From the NCBI GenBank assembly GCA_905216095.1, contig CAJMSQ010000008.1, forward strand, positions 1 to 64,000: a stretch of 64,000 nucleotides of DNA, written 5' to 3'. Position 1 is the first letter of the stretch, and every line of letters starts with the position of its first letter. Under the pieces are notes generated by a model. It was not told the DNA's origin, searched no databases, and worked only from the letters and a program-made list of their open reading frames with translations. Shown piece after piece: positions 1 through 7,552 of this stretch. The translations under genes were made by a program, and so were the position numbers. The DNA comes from an uncultured bacterium (lineage in GTDB: Bacteria; Bacteroidota; Bacteroidia; Bacteroidales; Bacteroidaceae).

Positions 1-43
1 GCGCGCCGATGGTACTGCGCAAGCGGGAGAGTAGGTCGCCGCC
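1..43 (+). rRNA. rrf: 5S ribosomal RNA, 3' end only
   Basis: The first bases match the conserved 3' third of bacterial 5S rRNA: the GATGGTACTGCG segment, then GGGAGAGTAGGTCGCCGCC, then a T-run. The rest lies outside the window. It implies that an rRNA operon on the + strand ends here, supported by the terminator that follows. The exact 3' end is approximate. Confidence 0.85.
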
Positions 44-57
44 CTTTTTTGATATAA

Positions 58-103
58 TCCGCCGTTGTCCGTGACGAAAGTTCGAGACAGCGGCGGATTT
101 TTT
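58..103 (+). terminator. Intrinsic terminator after 5S rRNA
   Basis: A 12-bp stem, TCCGCCGTTGTC with GACAGCGGCGGA, closes a 16-nt loop and is followed by seven T residues. It lies 15 nt beyond the 5S end and would terminate the rRNA operon. Confidence 0.9.
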
Positions 104-439
104 GTATTTTTGTTCTCTAACAGTTGGTTGTCGCCTCGGCGGATGGCGGCCGTGGATGGCTACGTGCAGGAACTTCCGCAGCCTTGGCCCAGAGACTTGC
201 GAAAAGTCTTGTTTTTTATGTCTGCCTGTCCTGCTCTTTTTGGTTTTGCAACGTTTGGCTTGTGTACAAAATACTTTTAATTTCATCATATACGTATATT
301 TTATATATAAAACTTGGAAAATATGAAAAATAAGGTTTAACTTTACGGCCGTATTGAGAAACTCTTGTCGATTGAGATTGGTGAGAGAAGAGGATTTATC
401 CGAATCAAAGTTTCTAATCTATTAATAATAAAGTTAGTT
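104..439. other. Intergenic region, no gene seen
   Basis: No credible reading frame on either strand. A weak -7-like TACTTTT at 272-278 with TTTG motifs at 245-248 and 254-257 could be the promoter of the next gene, but neither spacing fits the usual 19-21 bp. The last 200 bases are AT-rich and would form a long 5' leader. Confidence 0.4.
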
Positions 440-2257
440 ATGAAAAGAATTTACACTTCGAGGTCATTACTAACTCTCCTCATCTTTACTGTATTCAGCC
501 TTTTTGGGGGGGGTAATTTCTTAAAGGCCCAAATCAGTTTAACTGAAACCCTTACTTTCGAGGACTTTTCTGGTATAGGTGCGTACACAGGTGCATTTGC
601 AGGAAAATTGACTTCTTCTGAGGGTGTTGAAACTGCTGGTTGGAGTAAGAACGAATGTATGGCCAACGGTTCTAAAATCCAACTTAAGGCAAGTGCCGGT
701 AAGTTTACTTCACCTACTATTACATCAGAAGCAGGCTTCACGGTGACCATTACTTATGGTTGTTCTGATCAACCTGTCACTTTGCAGGTCGGTGATGATT
801 CCAAAAGTTGTCCCAGTGGAGGTTCTTTCACCAGTACAACTCAGACAGCTTCTTTATCTACTACTTCAACAAGTTGCACTATTTCTATTTCTGCAGGTTC
901 AAGAGTTGCTGGAGTTAGCAAAATCGAAATTACTCCCAATAGTTCGTCGCTTGCAGCTCCGAAGTTCAGTCTTGATGAAGGTTCATATACCATTGGAGAG
1001 GTTCTGAAACTTGAAAGTCCTTCTGATGCAAAGATTGTCTATACTGTAAATGGTGGCTCTGAAATTACTTCGGAAGGTGCATCTGTGGATTATCGTTTCC
1101 CCACCACAGGCAATTATACTATCACGGCTAAATCTGTACCCTTTACCAGTGAGTTGGAAGCAAGCGAAGAAGTATCCGTTTCCTATACCATTAATGAGAA
1201 TATCATTCCTGCCGGTGTTAGTGAAGAAGTTACACTTTGGTCTGAAACATTTCCGAGCGGTTTTACTGCTGGTGATAAATATTTGTTTGAATCCGGGACA
1301 TATTATGTATCTGGCGATGATTTTGCTGGAGGCCAAACGGTGGGCGAATTACTGATTCGCAAGTCTGGAGGCGCATTTGTTGTTAAATCAATTGATTTGA
1401 AGGGGATGTCAGGTGTACTTACTCTTACCTATCAGACTAATAACAACAACAATGCTTTGTCCACAACGACAAGTGGTTGCACTGTGTCCGCTAAAGATTA
1501 TGATTCGAACAGCAAGAAAGCCACTTATACGATTACCGTTCCTGCCGGAACGACGTCTTTGGCTCTTAGAATCGAAAATACGGCCACCAGCAACACCCGC
1601 GTAGATGACTTCCTGCTGGTAAGTACGAAGCCTGCCGTTGGTAATGACTACTATCCCTTCACGGTGTCTTCCGTAGGCCTTTCCACCTTTGCTGCACAGA
1701 AGGCTTACGTGATGCCCGAAGGCTTGGAGGGCGGTATCGTAACCATTAGCCCGGATAATGCCGATGTGGCCAATGTGACTTATCTTTATGAGGCCGGCGA
1801 TGTCGTTCCCGCCCGTGAGGCCCTGCTGCTTAAGGGTACGGCCGGAATGCCCTATTCTTTGGAAATCTCCGAGCAGGAAGGCACAAAGATTGACGACAAC
1901 CTACTTCGTCCCGCTCTGACCTACGATGCTATTTCTGCTGCTTCGGGTGAGTCTTTCTATATTTTTGCCAACGATGCAACGGGTGGTCTCGGTTTCTACT
2001 TCCAAGGTGCTGATGGCGACGGCTCCAAGGTAGAGGGCATCTATGGCAAGGCCTATCTTGCCGTATCGGGTACGAACCCTGTGCGCGGTTTCCGTCTTGG
2101 CGGGGGAGATGTTACCGGCATTGACCATATCGAAAGCGAGGTACAGGCAGCCGGTACAAGCGTTTACACCATCGGCGGTGTGCGCGTGGCCGGTAGTGTG
2201 GAATCCCTTCCCGCAGGTTTCTACATTGTGAACGGCAAGAAGGTGCTTGTGAAATAA
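440..2257 (+). CDS. Secreted repeat protein with chitobiase-like domain and T9SS-type C-terminus
   Basis: A 605-residue exported protein of unknown function. The ATG at 440 is chosen because it opens a signal peptide (MKRIYTSR, hydrophobic core, cut near KAQ at residue 31); an in-frame ATG at 365 would add 25 implausible residues. Residues 35-170 look like a beta-sandwich. About 175-250 resembles a chitobiase/Fn3-associated module (APKFSLDEGSYTIGE, then KIVYTVNGG). A second beta-rich region covers about 270-395. The end, VYTIGGVRV then LPAGFYIVNGKKVLVK, looks like a type A type IX secretion sorting domain, so cell-surface delivery is inferred. A run of eight G (506-513) encodes Gly23-25 inside the signal-peptide region; a one-base slip there would abolish the protein. 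The 61-aa gene at 2306 follows after 48 nt and is probably cotranscribed. Confidence 0.75.
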   Translation: MKRIYTSRSLLTLLIFTVFSLFGGGNFLKAQISLTETLTFEDFSGIGAYTGAFAGKLTSSEGVETAGWSKNECMANGSKIQLKASAGKFTSPTITSEAGFTVTITYGCSDQPVTLQVGDDSKSCPSGGSFTSTTQTASLSTTSTSCTISISAGSRVAGVSKIEITPNSSSLAAPKFSLDEGSYTIGEVLKLESPSDAKIVYTVNGGSEITSEGASVDYRFPTTGNYTITAKSVPFTSELEASEEVSVSYTINENIIPAGVSEEVTLWSETFPSGFTAGDKYLFESGTYYVSGDDFAGGQTVGELLIRKSGGAFVVKSIDLKGMSGVLTLTYQTNNNNNALSTTTSGCTVSAKDYDSNSKKATYTITVPAGTTSLALRIENTATSNTRVDDFLLVSTKPAVGNDYYPFTVSSVGLSTFAAQKAYVMPEGLEGGIVTISPDNADVANVTYLYEAGDVVPAREALLLKGTAGMPYSLEISEQEGTKIDDNLLRPALTYDAISAASGESFYIFANDATGGLGFYFQGADGDGSKVEGIYGKAYLAVSGTNPVRGFRLGGGDVTGIDHIESEVQAAGTSVYTIGGVRVAGSVESLPAGFYIVNGKKVLVK

Positions 2258-2305
2258 GCCCGCATTTCTTCAAGACCCATCAATAAGAACGATAAAACTT
2301 CAATC

Positions 2306-2491
2306 ATGAAAAAATACATCCAGCCTGCAATGCAGGAACTCGTGCTCCAGATGGAGCAGATGATAGCCGCGTCCGGCGACGGCGACAACTATCCCATTGG
2401 CGGAGGTTCCGACGCCGATCCTTTGACCCATAAGAAAAACGGCGGTTGGTCCGCCTCTTCGTGGTCGGAGACCGAGGACGAGGCGCAATAA
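2306..2491 (+). CDS. Small Gly/Ser/acidic peptide of unknown function
   Basis: A 61-residue product starting MKKYIQPAMQELVLQ, with MIAASG in the middle and a tail rich in Gly, Ser, Trp and acidic residues. From memory, Bacteroidales genomes hold many small proteins of this plan (MKKYIxP, then an MIAxS-like motif, then a hydrophilic tail), usually next to secreted proteins and without known role. It lacks a hydrophobic signal sequence. It lies 48 nt after the secreted protein gene and just before a strong terminator, so the two probably form one transcript. A leader plus core layout typical of modified peptides is conceivable, but no modifying enzyme is visible nearby. Confidence 0.65.
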   Translation: MKKYIQPAMQELVLQMEQMIAASGDGDNYPIGGGSDADPLTHKKNGGWSASSWSETEDEAQ

Positions 2492-2528
2492 GTCCGGCCA
2501 AGTTCTCTTGGTTATTAAATAAATGGTT

Positions 2529-2578
2529 AGACGAGCCGGCGGTGCAAGCGTGCACCGTGACGGCTCGTCTGTTTTTTT
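2529..2578 (+). terminator. Intrinsic terminator after the 61-aa gene
   Basis: AGACGAGCCG at 2529-2538 pairs with CGGCTCGTCT at 2561-2570. A second inner stem (GGTGC with GCACC) stacks inside, and a run of seven T follows. It ends the transcript of the two genes upstream. Confidence 0.9.
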
Positions 2579-2769
2579 GTCTGTTGTGTTTGTTTGGAAG
2601 GCAGTCCGGTTGCCTTACTTGTCCGTGGTCGGGAACATATCCGTTTGTGGGGATATGGTTCTACAAAGAGTTCGGCGGCAGTTCCGGATGTGCCGTCGGC
2701 CGTCCGTTGCTTACTGCTGCGGGCGGCCGACGTGGAGGAGATACCGACGCACCTTGTGGTCGTCGGGTC

Positions 2770-4191
2770 TTATTTCATCATTATTTTGCGTGTCGTTCCG
2801 TTGGAAGAGCGCACGATGTTCACTCCGCGGTGCGGGGTGGCGGACCTGTGGCCGCTGAGGCCATAATATATCTTCTGCATTCCATTTCCGTTGGCTTCAA
2901 TGTCGTCTATCCCTGTAGCGTCAAAGCCCTGTATGTTTTGGAACTGTTTCCAAGAGTCTGCAGTCTGATATGCTTCCAATGCTTCAAAGGGAACATAAAG
3001 CGTTGCATCATAAAAGTGTGTTCCGGTGAAGCAACCTGAATATTTGTTTACTATTGGGGGAGTCGGGTTAAAGGAATAGATGGTTATTAGTTTGTTGCAA
3101 CCAAAGAACGCATAGCCTCCTATGCTTGTCACAGAAGATGGGATAGTTATGGCAGTCAGTTCGCTACAGCCATGGAATGCATCATATCCGATGCTTGTTA
3201 CAGAGGATGGGATGGTGAAAGTACCAACTTTTCCATTTGGACAAGTGTGCAGAATGGTTTTGTCCTTATTGTACAATGTTCCATCAGCAGAACAATATTT
3301 AGCATTGTCCGGTGATACGTTTATAGCAATCAGTTTGCTACATAACGAAAAAGCGCTACTCTCTATGCTTGTCACGGAGGATGGGATATTAATGGTTGTC
3401 AGTCCGCTACAGCAGGAGAATGCGGCATATCCGATGCTTGTTACAGTGGATGGGATGGTGATGGCGCCAACTTTTCCATTTGGGCAAGCGTGCAGAATGG
3501 TTTTATCTTTATTGTACAATATTCCATCGGCAGAACTGTATTCAGTATTGTCCGGCGAAACATTTATAGTGACCAGTCTGCTGCATTCAGTGAACGCACA
3601 GTCTCCTATGCTTATCACGGAAGAGGGTATGCTGATGGATGTCAGTCCGCTGCATCCATAGAAAGCACCGTCTCCGATGTTTGTTATGGATGACGGTATG
3701 GTGACGGAAGTCAGCCCGCTGCATCCGTCGAAAGCATCGATTTCGATGCTTGTTACGGAAGAGGGTATGGTGACGGCTGTCAGTTCGCAGCAGTTTTTGA
3801 ATGCCCCACTTCCGATGCTTGTTACGGAAGACGGAATGCTGACGGACGTCAGGCCACTGCAATCTTCGAACGCATGGCGACCGATGCTTGTTACGGAAGA
3901 GGAAATGACGACGGATGTCAATTGGCTACAATGGTAGAAAGCTTCTTCTCCGATGCCGGTCACGACGTATGTATTCCCCTCCCAAATGATAGATGCCGGA
4001 ATGGTGACATCTCCGGTATATCTTTCCGGATAAGAAAAGGAATGTTCTCCTTGATAGGTCACGTCGGCAGTCTTTTCCGTGGTATTCAGATTATAGTAGA
4101 TGCCGTTTACCTCCACATCGTGCGCATATCCGCTGCCTGCGAAGAGTACTGCTGCGACCGGCAGCAAAAGTCTGTGTAATTGTTTTTTCAT
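2770..4191 (-). CDS. BspA-like leucine-rich repeat surface protein
   Basis: 473 residues from the ATG at 4191, which opens a signal peptide (MKKQLHRLLLPVAAVLFAGSGYA). The longest frame adds 11 unlikely residues. Most of the protein is repeats of about 23 residues with the core LTSVxIPSSVTSIGxxAFxxCSx, the TpLRR/BspA (LRR_5) class. These form curved beta solenoids and in oral and gut Bacteroidota and treponemes often bind host matrix proteins. Two longer inserts (around SPDNTEYSSADGILYNKDKT and a near copy) interrupt the array and are themselves repeated. The C-terminus (GIDDIE, then KIYYGLSGHRS, ending RKIMMK) looks like a type IX secretion sorting tail. Adhesion is the family-based guess; the ligand is unknown. 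Confidence 0.88.
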   Translation of the reverse strand: MKKQLHRLLLPVAAVLFAGSGYAHDVEVNGIYYNLNTTEKTADVTYQGEHSFSYPERYTGDVTIPASIIWEGNTYVVTGIGEEAFYHCSQLTSVVISSSVTSIGRHAFEDCSGLTSVSIPSSVTSIGSGAFKNCCELTAVTIPSSVTSIEIDAFDGCSGLTSVTIPSSITNIGDGAFYGCSGLTSISIPSSVISIGDCAFTECSRLVTINVSPDNTEYSSADGILYNKDKTILHACPNGKVGAITIPSTVTSIGYAAFSCCSGLTTINIPSSVTSIESSAFSLCSKLIAINVSPDNAKYCSADGTLYNKDKTILHTCPNGKVGTFTIPSSVTSIGYDAFHGCSELTAITIPSSVTSIGGYAFFGCNKLITIYSFNPTPPIVNKYSGCFTGTHFYDATLYVPFEALEAYQTADSWKQFQNIQGFDATGIDDIEANGNGMQKIYYGLSGHRSATPHRGVNIVRSSNGTTRKIMMK

Positions 4192-4747
4192 TTGTTTTTT
4201 TCGGAATATGAAAAAGGCGTGCAACCATTCTTTTTCGCTTGTTTCTTCTAATGGTTACCGCCAAGTGACCGCATGTACAACAAGCAGAGAATAGTCCACG
4301 CCCATCAGCGTGAACTTCCAGCCGGCTTGTCCTCGTACATTTGAATGTTGGCGGTATTCTTAGAAGAGAGAACAAGAGCTAAAAGCTCAAATGTAGTATG
4401 TTCGTTTCAAGTTGCTGAGGAATGGGAACGCGCTTCTTCGGTTAGTAATTGTTTTGACCTGCGGGCTGTGTGTGGCAAGAGGCCGGCACAGCATTTCCCT
4501 TTTTGCGTTCTTTTCTCTCGTGTCTGTTTCTTGTGTGCGTTTTTTTAAGGGTGTAACAATGTGGACTGGCGGATGCGGGCGAGCCGGCGCGGCCGCACGG
4601 CATCTGTTTGCAAACGTACTCATTTTTTGTTGTAAACCTATGTGCGGGCTTTCTATTTTTTCGGTGAAGGATGTTCTGCTTTCCGGAAGTTTTTCCGTAC
4701 GCAGAAGCGCGGCGTTACCGCATCGCTATGTGCAGGTGTAGGGGGTG
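4192..4747. other. Intergenic region upstream of the LRR gene
   Basis: No convincing gene on either strand. It should hold the LRR gene promoter. Two perfect -7 boxes face each other at 4336-4343 (+) and 4388-4395 (-). Further right the sequence shows nothing recognisable until the repeat block at 4748. Confidence 0.4.
4336..4395. promoter_or_regulatory. Facing -7 boxes in a 9-bp inverted repeat
   Basis: TACATTTGA at 4336-4344 is repeated inverted as TCAAATGTA at 4387-4395. Each arm contains a perfect Bacteroidales -7 element (TAnnTTTG), one pointing right and one left toward the LRR gene. Neither has a TTTG at proper -33 spacing. It may be the LRR gene promoter plus an operator, or chance. 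Confidence 0.35.
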
Positions 4748-4832
4748 GAAAAACTATCATAGGGATAGTTTTTCCTAAGATAGGGATAGTTTAAACTAAG
4801 ATAGGGATAGTTTTCCCTACATGTAGGTGTAG
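4748..4832. repeat. 21-bp-period repeat block, copy A
   Basis: The core AGGGATAGTTT occurs three times at 4761, 4782 and 4803, exactly 21 bp apart, joined by CTAAGAT linkers. It is preceded by an inverted half unit (AAAACTATC) and closed by CCCTACATGTAG. A related block with both orientations lies at 48824-48927. It is noncoding and sits in an intergenic region in both cases. Confidence 0.8.
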
Positions 4833-4965
4833 CGCAAGGTCGTGTGGATGTGGATGTTACAGTGTGGCATTTTCGACTGTCGGGAACGGATGGGAAACGG
4901 CGTTCCGGACCGGTGCGGCGGCAAAAGAAAACCGCCCGGGATGCGTGTTTCTCAAGAAATATTCG

Positions 4966-4973
4966 TAAGTTTG
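4966..4973 (+). promoter_or_regulatory. -7 box likely serving the GH35 gene
   Basis: TAAGTTTG matches the Bacteroidales -7 consensus TAnnTTTG. There is no clear TTTG at 19-21 bp upstream. Use of this box would give a 5' leader of about 135 nt for the beta-galactosidase gene. Confidence 0.45.
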
Positions 4974-5113
4974 CATAGTATCTGTTCCCGTGTCCCGCGG
5001 GTGGGCAGGGAACATGGGCGACCGGCGGTGCGGAGTGTGCAGTCCCGCTCTTACGGCGGCGTGCCGGTCGTTTCTGTATATGAATGTAAATTCTTCAACC
5101 TTAAATATTTTCT

Positions 5114-7474
5114 ATGAAAAGAAAACTGTTTTCGCTGCTTGCGCTGGTTTTGCTCTGCCTGTGTCAGGCTTCCGCGCGCGATTTCAAGATTAAGGACGGC
5201 AAGTTCCTGCTCGACGGCAAGCCCGTGCAGCTCATCTGTGGCGAGATGCACTATCCGCGCATCCCGCAGGAGTATTGGCGCGACCGTATCCGTCGGGCCA
5301 AGGCGATGGGCATCAATACCGTTTCCACTTACGTGTTCTGGAACATCCACGAACGTCGGCCCGGCGTGTTCGATTTCACGGGACAGGCCGACCTGGCCCG
5401 CTTTGTCCGCATCGCTCACGAGGAGGGCATGTACGTCATCCTGCGGCCCGGACCTTATGTCTGTGCCGAGTGGGACTTCGGCGGCTATCCTTACTGGCTG
5501 CAGAAGGAGAAAGGCATGGTGTGGCGCAGTGACAATCCGGCCTTCCTGTCGGCCTGCAAGCGTTACATAGACCGTCTGGGCAAGGAACTCTCTCCGCTCA
5601 CGGTGACCAAGGGCGGTCCGATATTGCTCGTCCAGGTGGAAAACGAATACGGTTCCTATGCCGGCGACCGCGTTTATCTGGGCAAACTGCGCGACATGAT
5701 AGCGGATGCGGGTTTCGACGTGCCGTTCATCACGTGCGACGGTGCCGGACAGATGCCCAACGGCTGGCTCGAGGGAGCGCTGCCCACGGTGAACGGCGCG
5801 GTGGGCGAGGACATTATGCGCTCCATCGACCGTTTCCATCCGGGCGGGCCTTATTTCGTGGCCGAGTTCTATCCCGCCTGGTTCGACGTGTGGGGCAAGC
5901 GCCATTCGCGCCGTGCCTCCGAGGGTCCTGCGGCCCAGCTCGACTGGATGCTGGGTCACGACGTGTCGGTGAGCATGTATATGTTCCACGGCGGCACGAA
6001 CTTTGAATATACTAACGGAGCCAATACGAGTTACGGTTACGAGCCGCAGCCCACCAGCTACGACTATGATGCCCCGCTGGGCGAATATGGTAACCCGACG
6101 CCCAAGTATCATGCTTTCCGCGAGGTCATTGCCCGCCATCTGCCGGCCGGCGAGACCCTGCCCGAGGTGCCCGCGCTCAACCCCATATCCACATTTTCCG
6201 CCGTCGAACTGACGGAGCGTGCGCCGCTCGAAGCCGCCTTTGTCCGCCGCATCGCCGCCGAACGTCCCCTTACGATGGAAGATGTCGATATGGACTTCGG
6301 CTACATCCACTATGAGACGACCCTTGACGAAGCGGCCCGCGGCTGGCTCGTGCTGAAGGACTTGCGCGACTACGCCGTTGTGCTGGTGGACGGACGGCAG
6401 GTGGGCAGCCTTGACCGCCGCTACCGCCAGAACCGTCTGGAGGTGGACATTCCTGCCGGCGGCCGGCTGGAGATTCTCGTCGAGAACGTGGGCCGTGTCA
6501 ATTACGGCGCCGACCTGTTGAACAACCTCAAGGGCATCACGGAGAAGGTGACGCTCGACGGCCGTGAGCTGAAGGGCTGGACGGTGACGCCGCTGCCCCT
6601 GTACGCGCTCACGCCCGACGGTGCGCGGAAGTGTGCCGACGTCGATTACCGGAAGTTCGCCCGCGCGTTCTCCAAGGTTGTCCCCGGCACGCCGGTGGCG
6701 CAGGCGCCTTCCTTCCGTCGCGGAACGTTCCGCCTGGCGGCGCAGGGCGATGTCTTCCTCGACATGCGCGGGTGGGGCAAAGGCGCGGTCTGGGTGAACG
6801 GCCATAGCATCGGAAAATTCTGGAACGTCGGTCCGCAGCAGACCCTCTATGTCCCCGGTCCCTGGCTGCGCAAGGGCAAGAACGAAATCGTCGTCTTCGA
6901 GATGGAGCCTACCGGACGGCCCGCGCTGGTGGCCGGTCTGCCCGCGCCCATCCTCGACTCGCTCGGCACGGACAAGAACCAGCCTTCGATGACACGCCGC
7001 ACGCCGGCAGGCAGTCCCGTGCTCGATGCCGGCGACCGCATACTCAGCGACACCATGAAGCTGGCCAACGGCGAGCAACGCTTCGAACTGTCTGTCCCGG
7101 CTACGATGCGCCACCTCTGTCTCGAGGTCGTTTCCTCCTACGACGGCACGAACTCCTGCCTGTCCGAGATTACGCTCTTCGGCACTGACGGGAAACCGCT
7201 GCCGAAAGAGGACTGGACGGTCGTGTATGCCGACACTGAGGAACCGGTCGAGGGTGACGCTGAACTGGCCGTGGACGACGACACGCGTACCTCGTGGCAC
7301 TCGCAGTGGAAAGACGCTTCGCGCCACCGTCCCTATCCGCACCGCCTCATCATCGACCTGGGCGAAATCCGCACCGTGGGGGCCATTTCGCTGCGTCAGC
7401 GCGATGCGCGTATGCCCGGCTGTGTCAAGGTGTTCAATGCCTATGGCCGTCCGCAGTTCTTCCTGTTCAAGTAA
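5114..7474 (+). CDS. GH35 beta-galactosidase, secreted
   Basis: 786 residues with a signal peptide (MKRKLFSLLALVLLCLCQASA). It hydrolyses terminal beta-linked galactose from glycans, probably in the periplasm or at the surface. The GH35 barrel occupies about residues 24-350, with LLDGKPVQLICGEMHYPRI at the start. The expected acid/base is Glu178 in VENEYGSY and the nucleophile Glu251 in AEFYPAWFD. Beta-sandwich domains follow. The last 130 residues (SSYDGTNSCLSEITLFG, then DDDTRTSWHSQW and HRLIIDLGEI) look like an F5/8 type C (discoidin) carbohydrate-binding module. The length fits Bacteroidota GH35 enzymes with such an appendage. No SusC/SusD pair is adjacent, so it is not in an obvious polysaccharide locus. 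Linkage preference cannot be read from sequence. Confidence 0.93.
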   Translation: MKRKLFSLLALVLLCLCQASARDFKIKDGKFLLDGKPVQLICGEMHYPRIPQEYWRDRIRRAKAMGINTVSTYVFWNIHERRPGVFDFTGQADLARFVRIAHEEGMYVILRPGPYVCAEWDFGGYPYWLQKEKGMVWRSDNPAFLSACKRYIDRLGKELSPLTVTKGGPILLVQVENEYGSYAGDRVYLGKLRDMIADAGFDVPFITCDGAGQMPNGWLEGALPTVNGAVGEDIMRSIDRFHPGGPYFVAEFYPAWFDVWGKRHSRRASEGPAAQLDWMLGHDVSVSMYMFHGGTNFEYTNGANTSYGYEPQPTSYDYDAPLGEYGNPTPKYHAFREVIARHLPAGETLPEVPALNPISTFSAVELTERAPLEAAFVRRIAAERPLTMEDVDMDFGYIHYETTLDEAARGWLVLKDLRDYAVVLVDGRQVGSLDRRYRQNRLEVDIPAGGRLEILVENVGRVNYGADLLNNLKGITEKVTLDGRELKGWTVTPLPLYALTPDGARKCADVDYRKFARAFSKVVPGTPVAQAPSFRRGTFRLAAQGDVFLDMRGWGKGAVWVNGHSIGKFWNVGPQQTLYVPGPWLRKGKNEIVVFEMEPTGRPALVAGLPAPILDSLGTDKNQPSMTRRTPAGSPVLDAGDRILSDTMKLANGEQRFELSVPATMRHLCLEVVSSYDGTNSCLSEITLFGTDGKPLPKEDWTVVYADTEEPVEGDAELAVDDDTRTSWHSQWKDASRHRPYPHRLIIDLGEIRTVGAISLRQRDARMPGCVKVFNAYGRPQFFLFK

Positions 7475-7482
7475 AAAACGGC

Positions 7483-7533
7483 GCGGCCGTCTGTCTGCCC
7501 TGAGGGCATTGTGGGACAGACGGCCCGCTTTTT
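7483..7533 (+). terminator. Intrinsic terminator after the GH35 gene
   Basis: GCCGTCTGTC at 7486-7495 pairs with GACAGACGGC at 7515-7524, followed by CCGC and five T. It lies in the 78-nt gap before the phosphoesterase gene, so the two genes are at least partly separate units. Confidence 0.8.
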
Positions 7534-7552
7534 CCTGTATCCCGCATTACCG

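Noticed and set aside
4748-4832. CRISPR array
   Set aside because: Units are 21 bp in total with no unique spacers and no cas genes nearby.
5051-7342. 763-codon frame antisense to the GH35 gene, and 572 codons antisense to the phosphoesterase (7547-9265)
   Set aside because: GC-rich shadow frames with Arg/His/Ala-rich, domain-free products; the sense genes have signal peptides and catalytic motifs.
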